From Hymenobacter arizonensis (GTDB lineage Bacteria; Bacteroidota; Bacteroidia; Cytophagales; Hymenobacteraceae), in contig NZ_FOXS01000003.1 of NCBI RefSeq assembly GCF_900115775.1, positions 620,001 to 684,000 of the forward strand: DNA of 64,000 nucleotides, in the 5' to 3' direction. Positions 17,057 to 25,406 of the stretch are shown here, piece after piece. The notes beneath the pieces were generated by a model. The model saw only the letters and a list, made by a program, of their open reading frames with translations, had not been told where the DNA came from and did not search any database. Every line of letters begins with the position of its first letter. The stretch's first letter is position 1. A program made the translations under genes and the position numbers.

Positions 17057-19347
17057 GCTTAACCGACGATTCCCTATTACTCACGGCAGTGGACCTGACC
17101 AACTGCGACCGTGAACCGATTCACATTCCGGGCTTGGTGCAACCCTACGGGTTTTTGCTCTGCCTCGACCCCAAAACGCGGCGGGTGGTGCAAGCTAGCG
17201 AGAACATCGGCGACTTCGTGGGCATCGCGGCCGAGGAGCTGCTGGGCGCGGGCATAGCCCAGCTGCTGGGCGCGGAGCGGGCTGCCGAGGTAGACCAAGT
17301 GCTGGGCACCCTCACCGAAACAGCCAAGCTGCTCGGCACTCGACTCGACGAAGTGCCCGGCCAGCCGTTCTACAAGCTCATCATGCACCGCTACGACCAG
17401 CTGCTATGGCTGGAGTTTGAGCCGGTGACCGATGCGGCGGCGCCCGCCTTGGACCTGCCGTTTCTCAACGAAGCCATGAGCCAGATGCTCGCCGCCACGG
17501 GCGTGCGGGAGTTTTGCCAGTACGCTGTGGAGCAGGTGCGGGCCATCACGGGCTTCGACCGGGTGGCTATTTACCGGTTTGCCGAAGACGAGAGCGGGGA
17601 AATCGTGGCCGAGGCCAAGCACCCCGACCTTGATACCTGGCTGGGCCTGCACTACCCGGCCTCCGATATCCCGAAGCAGGCGCGGGCCATGTACCTAAAA
17701 AACTGGCTGCGCTTTATTCCCGATGCCCACTACACGCCGGCCCGGCTGGTGCCGGTGAACAACCCCGCCACGGCCCGCCCGCCCGACATGACCTACTCCG
17801 TGCTGCGGAGCGTGTCGCCCATCCATTTGCAGTACCTGCACAACATGGGTTCGGCGGCCACCATGACCATTTCGCTGATTAAGGATGGCCAGCTCTGGGG
17901 CATGATTACCTGCCACCACCGCACGCCCCGCCTGGTGAGCTACGAGCTGCGCGACCTGTGCCAGTTCATCGGCAAAACGTTTTCGGCGCTGCTCGGCACT
18001 AAGGAGCAGCACGACGAGCAGGGCTACCAGCTGCGCATTCGCGAAAACCAGGTGCGGCTGTTCGAACACCTGTCCACCAACGAGAACTTCGTGGAGGGCC
18101 TGCACCAGTACTCGCCCACGGTGATGGACGTGTTCGACTGCGGTGGGGCCGCTGTCTGCTTCGACGATGAAATCATCATGCTGGGCACCACGCCCAGCCG
18201 CGAGGAAATAGTGCAGGTGCTGGCCTGGCTGCAGGAGCACGCGCCCGACGACGTGTTTCACACCAACTCCTACGCCCAACTCGACCCGGCGGGGCTGAAC
18301 CTGCGCCCGTCGGCGAGCGGCATCCTGGCCATTTCGCTGGCCGAGGCGCCCGGCAACTACATCCTCTGGTTCCGGCCCGAGGTGATTCAGACCGTAACCT
18401 GGGCCGGTCAGAACTCCAAACACGAAGTGCTGGCCGACGGGCAAATTTTCCTCTCGCCCCGGCAGTCGTTTGAGGCCTGGAAGCAGCTGGTTGAAAACAC
18501 GGCCGTGGCCTGGAAGCCCATGGAGCTGGAAGCGGCCAAAGAAATCCGGCTGCACATTTCCGACCTGCGCCTGAAGGTGTTCAACGAGCTACAGGCCCGG
18601 GCCGCCAGCCTGAGCCGCCTCAACACAGAGCTGGAGCGCAGCAACGAGGAGCTGGACTCGTTCGCTTACGTGGCGTCGCACGACCTGAAGGAGCCGCTGC
18701 GGGGCATCCACAACTATTCCATCTTTCTGCTGGAAGATTACGCCGACCAATTGGACGCCGAGGGTGTGAGCAAGCTGCAAACCCTGGTGCGCCTCAGCCA
18801 GCGCATGGAGGGCCTGATTGAGTCGCTGCTGCAGCTCTCGCGCGTGGGCCGGCAAGAGCTGGCCCTCGAAACCTTCGACATGAACCTGGTGCTGGCCGAG
18901 GTGCTGGACCTGCTGGCGCCGCGCTTCGAGCAAACGGGTACCACCGTGACGGTGGACGGCCCGCTGCCTGTAGTGCACGGCGACCCGGTGCGGATACGGG
19001 AAGTGTTCAATAATTTGCTCACCAACGCGCTGCGCTACAACGACAACCCTCAGAAAAGGGTGGAAGTGGGCGCAGTGTCCGCCGACCAAATTGAGCTGCT
19101 GGCCGGCAAAATCCCGTCGGAAAGCCACGTTTTCTACGTACGTGATAATGGCATCGGCATCGACCCCAAACACCACGACACCATCTTCCGGATTTTCAAG
19201 CGGCTGCACGGCCAGGAGAAGTACGGGGGCGGGAGCGGCGCCGGCCTAGCCATCGCTAAAAAGATGGTTGAAAAACATGGCGGCGCTTTGTGGGTTGAGT
19301 CTGCCCGGGGAGAAGGGGCCACGTTTTACTTCTCCCTACCACTGTAG
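17053..19347 (+). CDS. bphP: bacteriophytochrome histidine kinase
   Basis: 764 residues in the classical PAS-GAF-PHY-DHp-CA order. Biliverdin-binding Cys18 is in TNCDREPIHIPG, the canonical N-terminal site. PAS about 20-130; GAF about 145-320 with the PASDIP motif (Asp205) that holds the pyrrole water; PHY about 330-510 with the tongue motif in LSPRQSFEAW and a preceding WFRPE. The kinase part has His543 in VASHDLKEPLRG, NLLTNALRY, RDNGIGID and GSGAGLAIAKKM. It should be a red/far-red photosensor, with biliverdin supplied by the overlapping upstream heme oxygenase gene. A CheY-like regulator gene follows after 5 bp. All key residues are present, so it is likely photoactive. Confidence 0.96.
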   Translation: MSLTDDSLLLTAVDLTNCDREPIHIPGLVQPYGFLLCLDPKTRRVVQASENIGDFVGIAAEELLGAGIAQLLGAERAAEVDQVLGTLTETAKLLGTRLDEVPGQPFYKLIMHRYDQLLWLEFEPVTDAAAPALDLPFLNEAMSQMLAATGVREFCQYAVEQVRAITGFDRVAIYRFAEDESGEIVAEAKHPDLDTWLGLHYPASDIPKQARAMYLKNWLRFIPDAHYTPARLVPVNNPATARPPDMTYSVLRSVSPIHLQYLHNMGSAATMTISLIKDGQLWGMITCHHRTPRLVSYELRDLCQFIGKTFSALLGTKEQHDEQGYQLRIRENQVRLFEHLSTNENFVEGLHQYSPTVMDVFDCGGAAVCFDDEIIMLGTTPSREEIVQVLAWLQEHAPDDVFHTNSYAQLDPAGLNLRPSASGILAISLAEAPGNYILWFRPEVIQTVTWAGQNSKHEVLADGQIFLSPRQSFEAWKQLVENTAVAWKPMELEAAKEIRLHISDLRLKVFNELQARAASLSRLNTELERSNEELDSFAYVASHDLKEPLRGIHNYSIFLLEDYADQLDAEGVSKLQTLVRLSQRMEGLIESLLQLSRVGRQELALETFDMNLVLAEVLDLLAPRFEQTGTTVTVDGPLPVVHGDPVRIREVFNNLLTNALRYNDNPQKRVEVGAVSADQIELLAGKIPSESHVFYVRDNGIGIDPKHHDTIFRIFKRLHGQEKYGGGSGAGLAIAKKMVEKHGGALWVESARGEGATFYFSLPL

Positions 19348-19352
19348 CACGC

Positions 19353-19811
19353 ATGAATTCCTTTATTCTCAAGCCCATCCTGGTGGTGGAGGACAGCACC
19401 GAAGATTTCACGGCCCTGGGCCGCGTCTTCCGTAAGTATGCCCTGCGCAACCCCGTGCTGCGCTGCGAAGACGGCGACCAGGCCCTGGAATACCTGCAGG
19501 GCTATGGCAACGCCGTGGGCTGGCCCCAAACCCTGCCCGCCATTGTGCTGCTCGACCTGAACTTGCCCGGCACCGACGGCCGCACCGTGCTCGACACCCT
19601 CAAGCAAGACGCCCGCCTGCACTCCATTCCGGTGATTATTTTTAGTACCTCGTCGAGCGAACGCGACGTGGAGGACTGCTACCGGCTGGGGGCCAACAGC
19701 TACCTGACCAAGCCCATTTCCTACGCGGCGCTGGAAGAAAAAATTCGTCTCATTATTCAGTATTGGCTGGAGGCCTCGGAGCTGCCCCTGGCCAACAGGC
19801 TCGCCTCGTGA
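19353..19811 (+). CDS. single-domain CheY/Rcp1-like response regulator
   Basis: 152 residues, one receiver domain. Acidic pocket in ILVVEDSTEDF, phospho-acceptor Asp68 in VLLDLNLPGTDG, switch residues in IIFSTSSSERDV and the conserved Lys in YLTKPISY. The long alpha4 loop and the ending LEEKIRLIIQYWLEASELP are typical of Rcp1/BphR regulators that pair with phytochromes. With no output domain it probably passes phosphate on or binds another kinase. It is 5 bp after bphP and overlaps the next gene by GTGA, so it is very likely the phytochrome's partner. Confidence 0.92.
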   Translation: MNSFILKPILVVEDSTEDFTALGRVFRKYALRNPVLRCEDGDQALEYLQGYGNAVGWPQTLPAIVLLDLNLPGTDGRTVLDTLKQDARLHSIPVIIFSTSSSERDVEDCYRLGANSYLTKPISYAALEEKIRLIIQYWLEASELPLANRLAS

Positions 19812-21040
19812 AGAAAATATTACTCGTTGACGACAACGAGCAGGACCGGGTGTTGTACAAACGGTACCTGAGCCGGCACCCCCAGTGCGGCCCAATGGAA
19901 TTTTACGAGGCTGGGTACGCCGAGGAAGCCTTGGCGCTGTACCAGTCGGTGCGGCCCGACTGCGTGCTGCTGGACTACAACCTGCACGACACCGACGGGC
20001 TGACTTTGCTAACGGAGCTCAAGGCCGTTTCGCCGACGGCCGACCACTTGTGCGTAGTGATGATAACCGGCGGCGGCAGCGAGCAACTGGCCGTGCGGGC
20101 GCTGAACAACGGGGCCACCGACTACCTCATCAAGCAGCAGTTCGACCAGGAGCTGCTGTGTAAAACGGTGATGTACGCCATCGAGAAAAACGAGTGGCAG
20201 CAGCGCCAGACGCAGTACCACGAGCAGCTGCGCAACGTGAATTCTGAGCTGCGGGCTTCCGTGGCGGAGCTCACCGATGCCCGCCAGCAAATCGGGGCAC
20301 AAAACGCCATGCTCACCACAACCAACGAGGAGCTAGCCACGACCAACGCCCAGCTGGTGCGCACCAACCAAGACCTCGACAACTTCGTGTACAGTGCCTC
20401 GCACGATTTGCGGCAGCCGGTTGATAACCTCCGCGGCCTCTTCGATGAGCTACACGCCGAAGCCGTGGTGGCCGACCCGGCCGCCGAGCAAATGTGGCGC
20501 TTGTTCGACCAGTCGCTGCAAGCGCTCACCGCCACCATCACGGGCCTGGCCGAGGTGGTGCAGCTGGCCCGACCCGCCGTGCGCGAGCCGTCGGAATCGG
20601 TGGCGCTGGCCGAAATAACCCAGCAAGTGCTGCAAACGCTGCACTTGGAAATGGAGGTTACCCAGGCCCGCGTCGAAACCGCTTTTGAGGTGCCAACTCT
20701 GCTGTGCGGGCGCAGCCACCTGAACACCATCTTGCTGAATCTGGTGAGCAACGCCCTGAAATACCACCATTCCGAACGTGCGCCTCAGGTGCACATCCGC
20801 TCGTACGCGGCCGAGGGCGGGACCGTATTGGAAGTGCAGGACAATGGCCTGGGCATCGACCTGGGTGTGTACCGGCAGGAGCTGTTTCAGCTGTTTCGGC
20901 GCTTCCACCCCGACGTTAGCGCCGGCACGGGCGTAGGGCTTTTCCTGGTCAATCGGCTGGTGCAATCCGAGGGCGGCCGCATTGAAGTTGACAGCCAGCA
21001 GGGCCTGGGCACCACCTTCCGCCTGTATTTCCCAGCCTGA
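19808..21040 (+). CDS. receiver-histidine kinase hybrid of the phytochrome operon
   Basis: 410 residues starting at GTG 19808 (V/M-KKILLVDDNEQDRVL), overlapping the previous stop by GTGA; an upstream ATG (19763) would add 15 residues out of keeping with a receiver domain. Receiver 1-125 with Asp56 in VLLDYNLHDTDG and Lys in DYLIKQQFDQ; long coiled coil (about 130-190); DHp with His199 in SASHDLRQPVDNL; ATPase domain with NLVSNALKYHH, VQDNGLGID and GTGVGLFLVNRL. The order receiver-then-kinase suggests a relay: phosphate or binding input from the phytochrome arm controls a second kinase whose own target is not encoded here. Its DHp/CA half is a paralogue of the kinase at 5845. Confidence 0.92.
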   Translation: MKKILLVDDNEQDRVLYKRYLSRHPQCGPMEFYEAGYAEEALALYQSVRPDCVLLDYNLHDTDGLTLLTELKAVSPTADHLCVVMITGGGSEQLAVRALNNGATDYLIKQQFDQELLCKTVMYAIEKNEWQQRQTQYHEQLRNVNSELRASVAELTDARQQIGAQNAMLTTTNEELATTNAQLVRTNQDLDNFVYSASHDLRQPVDNLRGLFDELHAEAVVADPAAEQMWRLFDQSLQALTATITGLAEVVQLARPAVREPSESVALAEITQQVLQTLHLEMEVTQARVETAFEVPTLLCGRSHLNTILLNLVSNALKYHHSERAPQVHIRSYAAEGGTVLEVQDNGLGIDLGVYRQELFQLFRRFHPDVSAGTGVGLFLVNRLVQSEGGRIEVDSQQGLGTTFRLYFPA

Positions 21041-21086
21041 TAGCACGCGAGGATTGGGGCTGCGCTGAGTTGATAAACTAGGGGCG

Positions 21087-21143
21087 TCTGCTGCGAATCT
21101 AATTGGTTTCTAATTCCATGCCTTGGCAGGAGAAGTACCTTTG
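21087..21143 (+). promoter_or_regulatory. predicted response-regulator operator and promoter of the metal two-component operon
   Basis: TCTAAT occurs at 21098-21103 and 21109-21114, an 11-bp period, with a weaker TCTGCT in register at 21087-21092. The -7 element TACCTTTG lies at 21136-21143, 21 bases after the last box. There is no good -33 TTG (TTC at the right place), which fits an activator-dependent promoter. The same motif, period and 21-base spacing occur before the efflux operon at 23937-24004. OmpR-family regulators typically bind such 10-11-bp direct repeats, and this operon encodes one. Confidence 0.75.
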
Positions 21144-21217
21144 TAAGATATATTGAAGACCAGTGTGCAACGAGCCGGGGGCGGCTGGGGAAAGCGCGCA
21201 TTACGTAAGCAAAGCCT

Positions 21218-21898
21218 ATGAAACTGCTATTGGTAGAAGACGAATTGAAAGTAGTCGGGATTCTCAAGATGGGGTTTGAGGAGGAAGGCTACGAAGTGGA
21301 AGTGGCGTTCGATGGCAAGGTGGGGCAGCACCTGGCCCTGCAAAACAAGTACGATGTGATTCTGCTGGACATTGGCCTGCCGTACCTGAACGGCTACGAG
21401 CTGTGCGAGCAAATCCGTCGGCGCGATGCCACGGTGCCCATCCTCATGCTCACGGCCCTGGGCACGACCGACAACAAAGTGGACGCCTTTCAGGTGGGAG
21501 CCGACGACTATGTGGTGAAGCCGTTTGCCTTTCGGGAGCTGCTGGCGCGGGTGCAGGCCTTGGCGCGGCGCGCCTCCCCGAGCACCACGGTGGAGCTGGT
21601 GGCCGGCGAACTGGAGCTGAACACGCAGACCAAGGTGGTGCGCCGGGCTGGCCAGCTTATCGCCCTCACGGCCCGCGAGTTTGCCTTGCTGCAGCTGCTG
21701 CTGCTGCACAAAAATGAAGTGCTGGCGCGCCCGTTTATCGCCGAGAAAGTCTGGAACCTCTCGTTTGATACTGGCACCAACGTGGTTGATGTGTACATCA
21801 ACTACCTGCGCGCCAAGGTTGACAAACCTTTCGCTACGCAGCTGATTCAGACGGTGGTGGGCATGGGCTACGTGCTGCGCGACGGGGCCGTGGCATGA
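21218..21898 (+). CDS. OmpR/CusR-type DNA-binding response regulator
   Basis: 226 residues. Receiver domain 1-120: acidic pair in LLLVEDELKV, phospho-acceptor Asp51 in ILLDIGLPYLNG, Thr in LMLTALGTTD and Lys in DDYVVKPFAF. A winged-helix Trans_reg_C domain follows (about 128-222; LTAREFALLQLLLLHKNEVLARPFI..., GTNVVDVYINYLRAKVD, IQTVVGMGYVLRD). The last four bases overlap the start of the cognate kinase (ATGA). It is closest in style to CusR/CopR-type heavy-metal regulators and is followed by a metal efflux operon carrying the same putative operator, so it probably activates both transcription units. Confidence 0.93.
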   Translation: MKLLLVEDELKVVGILKMGFEEEGYEVEVAFDGKVGQHLALQNKYDVILLDIGLPYLNGYELCEQIRRRDATVPILMLTALGTTDNKVDAFQVGADDYVVKPFAFRELLARVQALARRASPSTTVELVAGELELNTQTKVVRRAGQLIALTAREFALLQLLLLHKNEVLARPFIAEKVWNLSFDTGTNVVDVYINYLRAKVDKPFATQLIQTVVGMGYVLRDGAVA

Positions 21899-23262
21899 AC
21901 ATCCGCACCCGATTAGCGCTCCAATTCACCCTGCTCGTGGCCCTGCTGTTGACCTGCGGGCTGAGCGCTATTTACTACCTGCAGCGAAAGAGCACCCACG
22001 ACCTGTTTGAGCAGCGCCTAACCGAGCGGGCCCAGCTGACTGCGGCCCTGTACCTGGAGGCCGACGAGCAAAGCTGGGCCGTGACCGAGAAAGTGCGCCA
22101 GCGCCTGCTGCACGAGCTGCCCGGCGAAATAATGGGCATCTACGACCAGCGGGGCAACCCCCGCTTTCTGCAGGAGCCCAGCACCCGCTTCCCGGCCAGC
22201 CTGCTCGCCCAGCTGCTGCACAAACCCAGGGTGGTGAGCACGGTGGGCGGCCGGCAAACGGTGGGCATTTTTTACAACGACAACCAGGGCAACTTCCGCA
22301 TTCTGGTGTCGGCCCTGAACGTGACGGGGCAGGACCAGCTGGCCTACCTGCGCCTGGTAATGGCCGCCGTGTTGGTGGTGAGCCTGGGGCTGAGCTTCGG
22401 CCTGGGCTGGCTGTTTGCCAAAAGCGCCTTCGAGCCTGTGCGCCTCATTGTGCAGCACGCGCGCCGCATCGGCGTGTCGGACCTGCACCTGCGCGTGCCC
22501 GTGGGCAAAAGCCACGACGAGCTAACTGAATTGGCCGAGACGTTTAACCTGATGATACAACGCCTACAGGCTGCTTTTCAGCAGCAGCAAAGCTTCATCT
22601 CCAACGCCTCGCACGAGCTGCGCACGCCCCTCACCGCCATGATTGGGGAACTCGACATCACCCTAAACCGCCCCCGCCCGCTGGCCATGTACCAGGAAGC
22701 GCTGAGCTCGACCCTAGCCGAGGCGCAAAAGCTCAAGGACATCGTGAACCGCCTGCTCCAGCTGGCGCAGCTCGATGCCAATGAGCTGGACTTGCCGGTG
22801 GGAAGCCTGCTCCGGCTCGACGAGGTGTTGTATGCCGCCTGCGAGGAAATATCGGTGACGCATCCCGGCCAGCAAGTGTCCGTCCAGATTGGCCAGCTGC
22901 CCGACAACACCGAAGAGCTGACCATACCGGGCGACGAAAACCTGTTTCGCCTGGCGCTGACCAACCTCATCGGCAACGCCTGCAAGTTTTCGGACGGCCG
23001 GCCCGTGCTATGCACCCTCAGCTACGAAGGCTCCCGTTTGCTGCTGTGCGTCATCGACCAGGGCATCGGCATTGCCCCGGAAGACCTGGCTCACATCCGA
23101 CAGGCCTTTTTTCGCGCGGAAAACGCTCGGGCGTTCAGTGGCTTTGGGGTGGGGCTGTCGCTGGCTGTTAAGATTATTGAGCTGCACGGCGGCGCGCTGG
23201 AGATTGAGTCAGAGCTGCGTAAGGGTACTACTATGCGCGTGGTGCTGCCGTTGCGGGGGTAG
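21895..23262 (+). CDS. membrane sensor histidine kinase (CusS-like)
   Basis: 455 residues. TM1 about 8-28 (ALQFTLLVALLLTCGLSAIY), a periplasmic sensor of about 120 residues (30-150), TM2 about 152-176, HAMP (about 178-230, FEPVRLIVQHARRIG...), DHp with His240 in NASHELRTPLTAMIGE and an ATPase domain (NLIGNACKFSD, IDQGIGIAPED, GFGVGLSLAVKI). It overlaps the upstream regulator gene by ATGA. The periplasmic domain has few His/Met residues, so the metal it reads cannot be told from the sequence. The gene context (RND metal pump next door) suggests metal ions in the periplasm. Confidence 0.92.
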   Translation: MNIRTRLALQFTLLVALLLTCGLSAIYYLQRKSTHDLFEQRLTERAQLTAALYLEADEQSWAVTEKVRQRLLHELPGEIMGIYDQRGNPRFLQEPSTRFPASLLAQLLHKPRVVSTVGGRQTVGIFYNDNQGNFRILVSALNVTGQDQLAYLRLVMAAVLVVSLGLSFGLGWLFAKSAFEPVRLIVQHARRIGVSDLHLRVPVGKSHDELTELAETFNLMIQRLQAAFQQQQSFISNASHELRTPLTAMIGELDITLNRPRPLAMYQEALSSTLAEAQKLKDIVNRLLQLAQLDANELDLPVGSLLRLDEVLYAACEEISVTHPGQQVSVQIGQLPDNTEELTIPGDENLFRLALTNLIGNACKFSDGRPVLCTLSYEGSRLLLCVIDQGIGIAPEDLAHIRQAFFRAENARAFSGFGVGLSLAVKIIELHGGALEIESELRKGTTMRVVLPLRG

Positions 23263-23295
23263 GGGAGGTGAGAGTTCTGGCGGGGTCGGCCTTGA

Positions 23296-23866
23296 GGGCG
23301 CCTCACCCCCCGGCCCCTGCCGTGGCTCCCCCTCTCCGAAAAGGAGAGGGGGAGCCACGGCAGTTTGGTTGGGCTTTGTTTACTACTGCTTAAATGCTAA
23401 TGATGCTTTTATGGCATCAACAACTTCAGGAAGGGAGGCTAGTACTTGCTCGTTGGAAAAGCGCACAATTCGGTATCCTAATTCAGCGAGCATAGCCGAA
23501 CGGCCTTGGTCATAGTCCTGCTGCTCTGGTATATCGTGAATGCCGCCGTCGACTTCAACCACCAGCTTCGCACTGATGGCCACGAAATCCACGATGTAGC
23601 GGTCAATGCTGTGCTGGCGCCGAAACTTAGCGCCGGCTTGACCACCACGTAACGCTTGCCACAGGGCCTCTTCTCCTTCGGTGGGCTGCCGTCGCATTCC
23701 ACGCGCCCGCTCTTTGAGTTCAAGCTTGCCGTACTGCCGCTTATCAGCTGTAAACACTTTGTCCTGTGGCAAATAATTCATGCCTAAATATAAGGCATCA
23801 TCTATATATAAGCTGCCGTGGCTCCTCCTCTCCTTTTCGGAGAGGGGGCCGGGGGGTGAGGCGCCC
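23296..23866 (-). mobile_element. 571-bp unit with terminal inverted repeats carrying a DUF559 gene (repeat family A, full form)
   Basis: The two outer ends are perfect 22-bp inverted copies (23296-23317 and 23845-23866; core CCTCACCCCCCGGCCCC). Just inside the left end is a 21-bp perfect hairpin (23317-23337 with 23343-23363, starting CTGCCGTGGCTCC). A related CTGCCGTGGCTCC sequence starts the right block at 23813, followed by a TCTCC-loop-GGAGAG hairpin. Between them is only the DUF559 reading frame. Short, empty relatives lie at 26557-26669 and 30038-30166. It looks like a mobile or amplifying unit, but no target-site duplication was recognised, and transposition is inference. Confidence 0.6.
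23383..23781 (-). CDS. DUF559 endonuclease-like protein inside the family A unit
   Basis: 132 residues from ATG 23781 (MNYLPQDKVFTADKRQYG). A longer frame to 23892 would translate the right terminal repeat and is rejected. DUF559 is a PD-(D/E)XK (Vsr-like) domain. Its features are visible: ARGMRRQPTEGEEALWQALR, KFRRQHSIDRYIVDFVAISA (catalytic Asp), KLVVEVDGGIHD (E-x-D in place of E-x-K), and IVRFSNEQVLASLPEVVDAI at the end. About 120 residues is the usual family length. It stands between two operons of the metal-resistance region, on the opposite strand, tightly enclosed by inverted repeats. Whether it moves the unit, or is a mismatch/restriction-type nuclease, is unknown. Confidence 0.85.
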   Translation of the reverse strand: MNYLPQDKVFTADKRQYGKLELKERARGMRRQPTEGEEALWQALRGGQAGAKFRRQHSIDRYIVDFVAISAKLVVEVDGGIHDIPEQQDYDQGRSAMLAELGYRIVRFSNEQVLASLPEVVDAIKASLAFKQ

Positions 23867-23936
23867 GCGGAGGGCGAAATATCAGAACTCAAACACTCTA
23901 CCCCTATAGGGGTATAATCACCCCCACCATCCTCAC

Positions 23937-24004
23937 TCTAATCAGAATCTAATAAGCTTCTAATACAGCTGTAATTTCCTTCCTCCCGTGCTTTAAGACC
24001 TTTG
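23937..24004 (+). promoter_or_regulatory. predicted response-regulator operator and promoter of the efflux operon
   Basis: Exact TCTAAT boxes at 23937-23942, 23948-23953 and 23959-23964, and a near match TGTAAT at 23970-23975, are all spaced 11 bp. The last box ends 21 bases before GACCTTTG (23997-24004), a -7 element with one mismatch to TAnnTTTG. This is the same geometry as before the two-component operon at 21087-21143. No -33 TTG is present. ATG of the TolC-like gene follows 30 bases later. Confidence 0.75.
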
Positions 24005-24033
24005 TATGACCATTCGGAACACCTCCGTCCTTC

Positions 24034-25350
24034 ATGCAAAAGTACCTGATTTTCAACCTTATTTCTGTTGGTTTCCTCCTCCTGGGGCAGCCGGTTAGCG
24101 CCCAGACTACCCTGGCAACGCCAATAACCAGCCCGCTGCCCACCGACACCCTGCGCCTGACACTGGCCGAAGCCGAGCAGCGCTTCCTGAGCACCAACTA
24201 TGCCTTGCTGGCGCAGAAGTTTAACGTCTCGGCCGCCCAGGCCCAGGAGTTGCAGGCGAGCTTGTTCGACAATCCCGAAATCTCCGTCGAGCGCAACGCC
24301 TACAACCCCTACCGCGGCCGCTTTTTCGAATCGAACGAGGAGCGCAAGCAGTGGGTGGCCACTTACCAGCAACTGCTGCTGCTGGGCGGCAAGCGCCGCA
24401 AAAACGTGGAGTACCAGCGCCTGGGCACCGAAATCGAAGGCCACAATTTCAACGACTTGGTGCGCACCCTGCAGTACGAGCTGCGCACCGGCTTCGTGCG
24501 GCTCTACTACCGCCAGCAAACGCTGGGCGTGTACCAGCAGCAGCGCGAAGCCCTGCAGCGCACCCTCACCATCTACCAGGCCCAGCTCAACCGCGGCAAC
24601 GTGGCCCTCAAGGAAGTGGTGCGGCTGAAAGCGGCGCTGTTCTCGCTGGAAAGTGAGCGCAAGGAGTTAGTAAACGAAATCAGCGAGCTGCAAGCTTCGC
24701 TGAACTTGCTGCTCGGCAACCGCCCGCCCCGCGTGCTGCTGCCGGTGCTGCCCGCCAACCCAGCCACCGGCCTGCGCCTGGCGGCGCTGCCCCTAGCCCA
24801 GGCCCTGGAAGTGGCCCGCTCCAGCCGCCCCGACCTGCGCGCGGCCGAAACCACTACGCGCCAAGAGCAGCAAAACCTGCTGGTGCAAAAAGCACTGGCC
24901 GTGCCCGACCTCACAGTGGGCGGCCTCTACGACTACAACGGCGCGGTAGGTAAGAACTACACTGGTATCACCGTGGGCATGCCGCTGCCCTTGTTCAACC
25001 GCAATCAGGGCAACATCCGGTCGGCGCAGGCCCAGATTCAGGCCAGCGAGCAGGCCCTCAACCAGCAGGCCACGGCCGTGGAAACCGAAGTAGCCGAGGC
25101 CTACGCCAAGGCTGCCGAAGCCGAGCGCCTGGCCACCAGCTTCCCCACCGACTACTTCACCGATTTCGATAAGCTGCTCGACGGGGTACTCACCAGCTAC
25201 CAGCGCAAGGCCATTGGCACGCTCGAGTTCCTCGACTTTCTGGAGTCTTACAAAGACAACATGGTGCAGCTCAACGAGGCCCGCGCCGACCAGCTCAATT
25301 CCTTCGAAAACCTCAATCAGCAGCTGGGCCGGCGGGTATTTGCCTGGTAG
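24034..25350 (+). CDS. TolC-family outer-membrane component of metal efflux
   Basis: 438 residues. Signal peptide 1-23 (ending QPVSAQ); then the duplicated helical-hairpin structure of the outer-membrane efflux family: LRLTLAEAEQRFLSTNYALLAQKFNVSAAQAQ (first repeat) and LPLAQALEVARSSRPDLRAAETTTRQEQQNLLVQKA (second repeat), with GITVGMPLPLFNRNQGNIRSAQ as the typical barrel-to-helix strand. Length is normal for CzcC/CusC relatives. It is first in an operon with an adaptor and a CzcA-type pump, and is preceded by regulator boxes. It would give the exit channel across the outer membrane. Confidence 0.93.
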   Translation: MQKYLIFNLISVGFLLLGQPVSAQTTLATPITSPLPTDTLRLTLAEAEQRFLSTNYALLAQKFNVSAAQAQELQASLFDNPEISVERNAYNPYRGRFFESNEERKQWVATYQQLLLLGGKRRKNVEYQRLGTEIEGHNFNDLVRTLQYELRTGFVRLYYRQQTLGVYQQQREALQRTLTIYQAQLNRGNVALKEVVRLKAALFSLESERKELVNEISELQASLNLLLGNRPPRVLLPVLPANPATGLRLAALPLAQALEVARSSRPDLRAAETTTRQEQQNLLVQKALAVPDLTVGGLYDYNGAVGKNYTGITVGMPLPLFNRNQGNIRSAQAQIQASEQALNQQATAVETEVAEAYAKAAEAERLATSFPTDYFTDFDKLLDGVLTSYQRKAIGTLEFLDFLESYKDNMVQLNEARADQLNSFENLNQQLGRRVFAW

Positions 25351-25406
25351 TGCTGGCCCTGCGGCCGGTCCTCTCTTCAACAGCTTTCTTTTTCAACACC
25401 CTCATT

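Noticed and set aside
23782..23892. 37-codon N-terminal extension of the DUF559 gene
   Set aside because: It would translate the terminal inverted repeat; DUF559 proteins have the shorter length.
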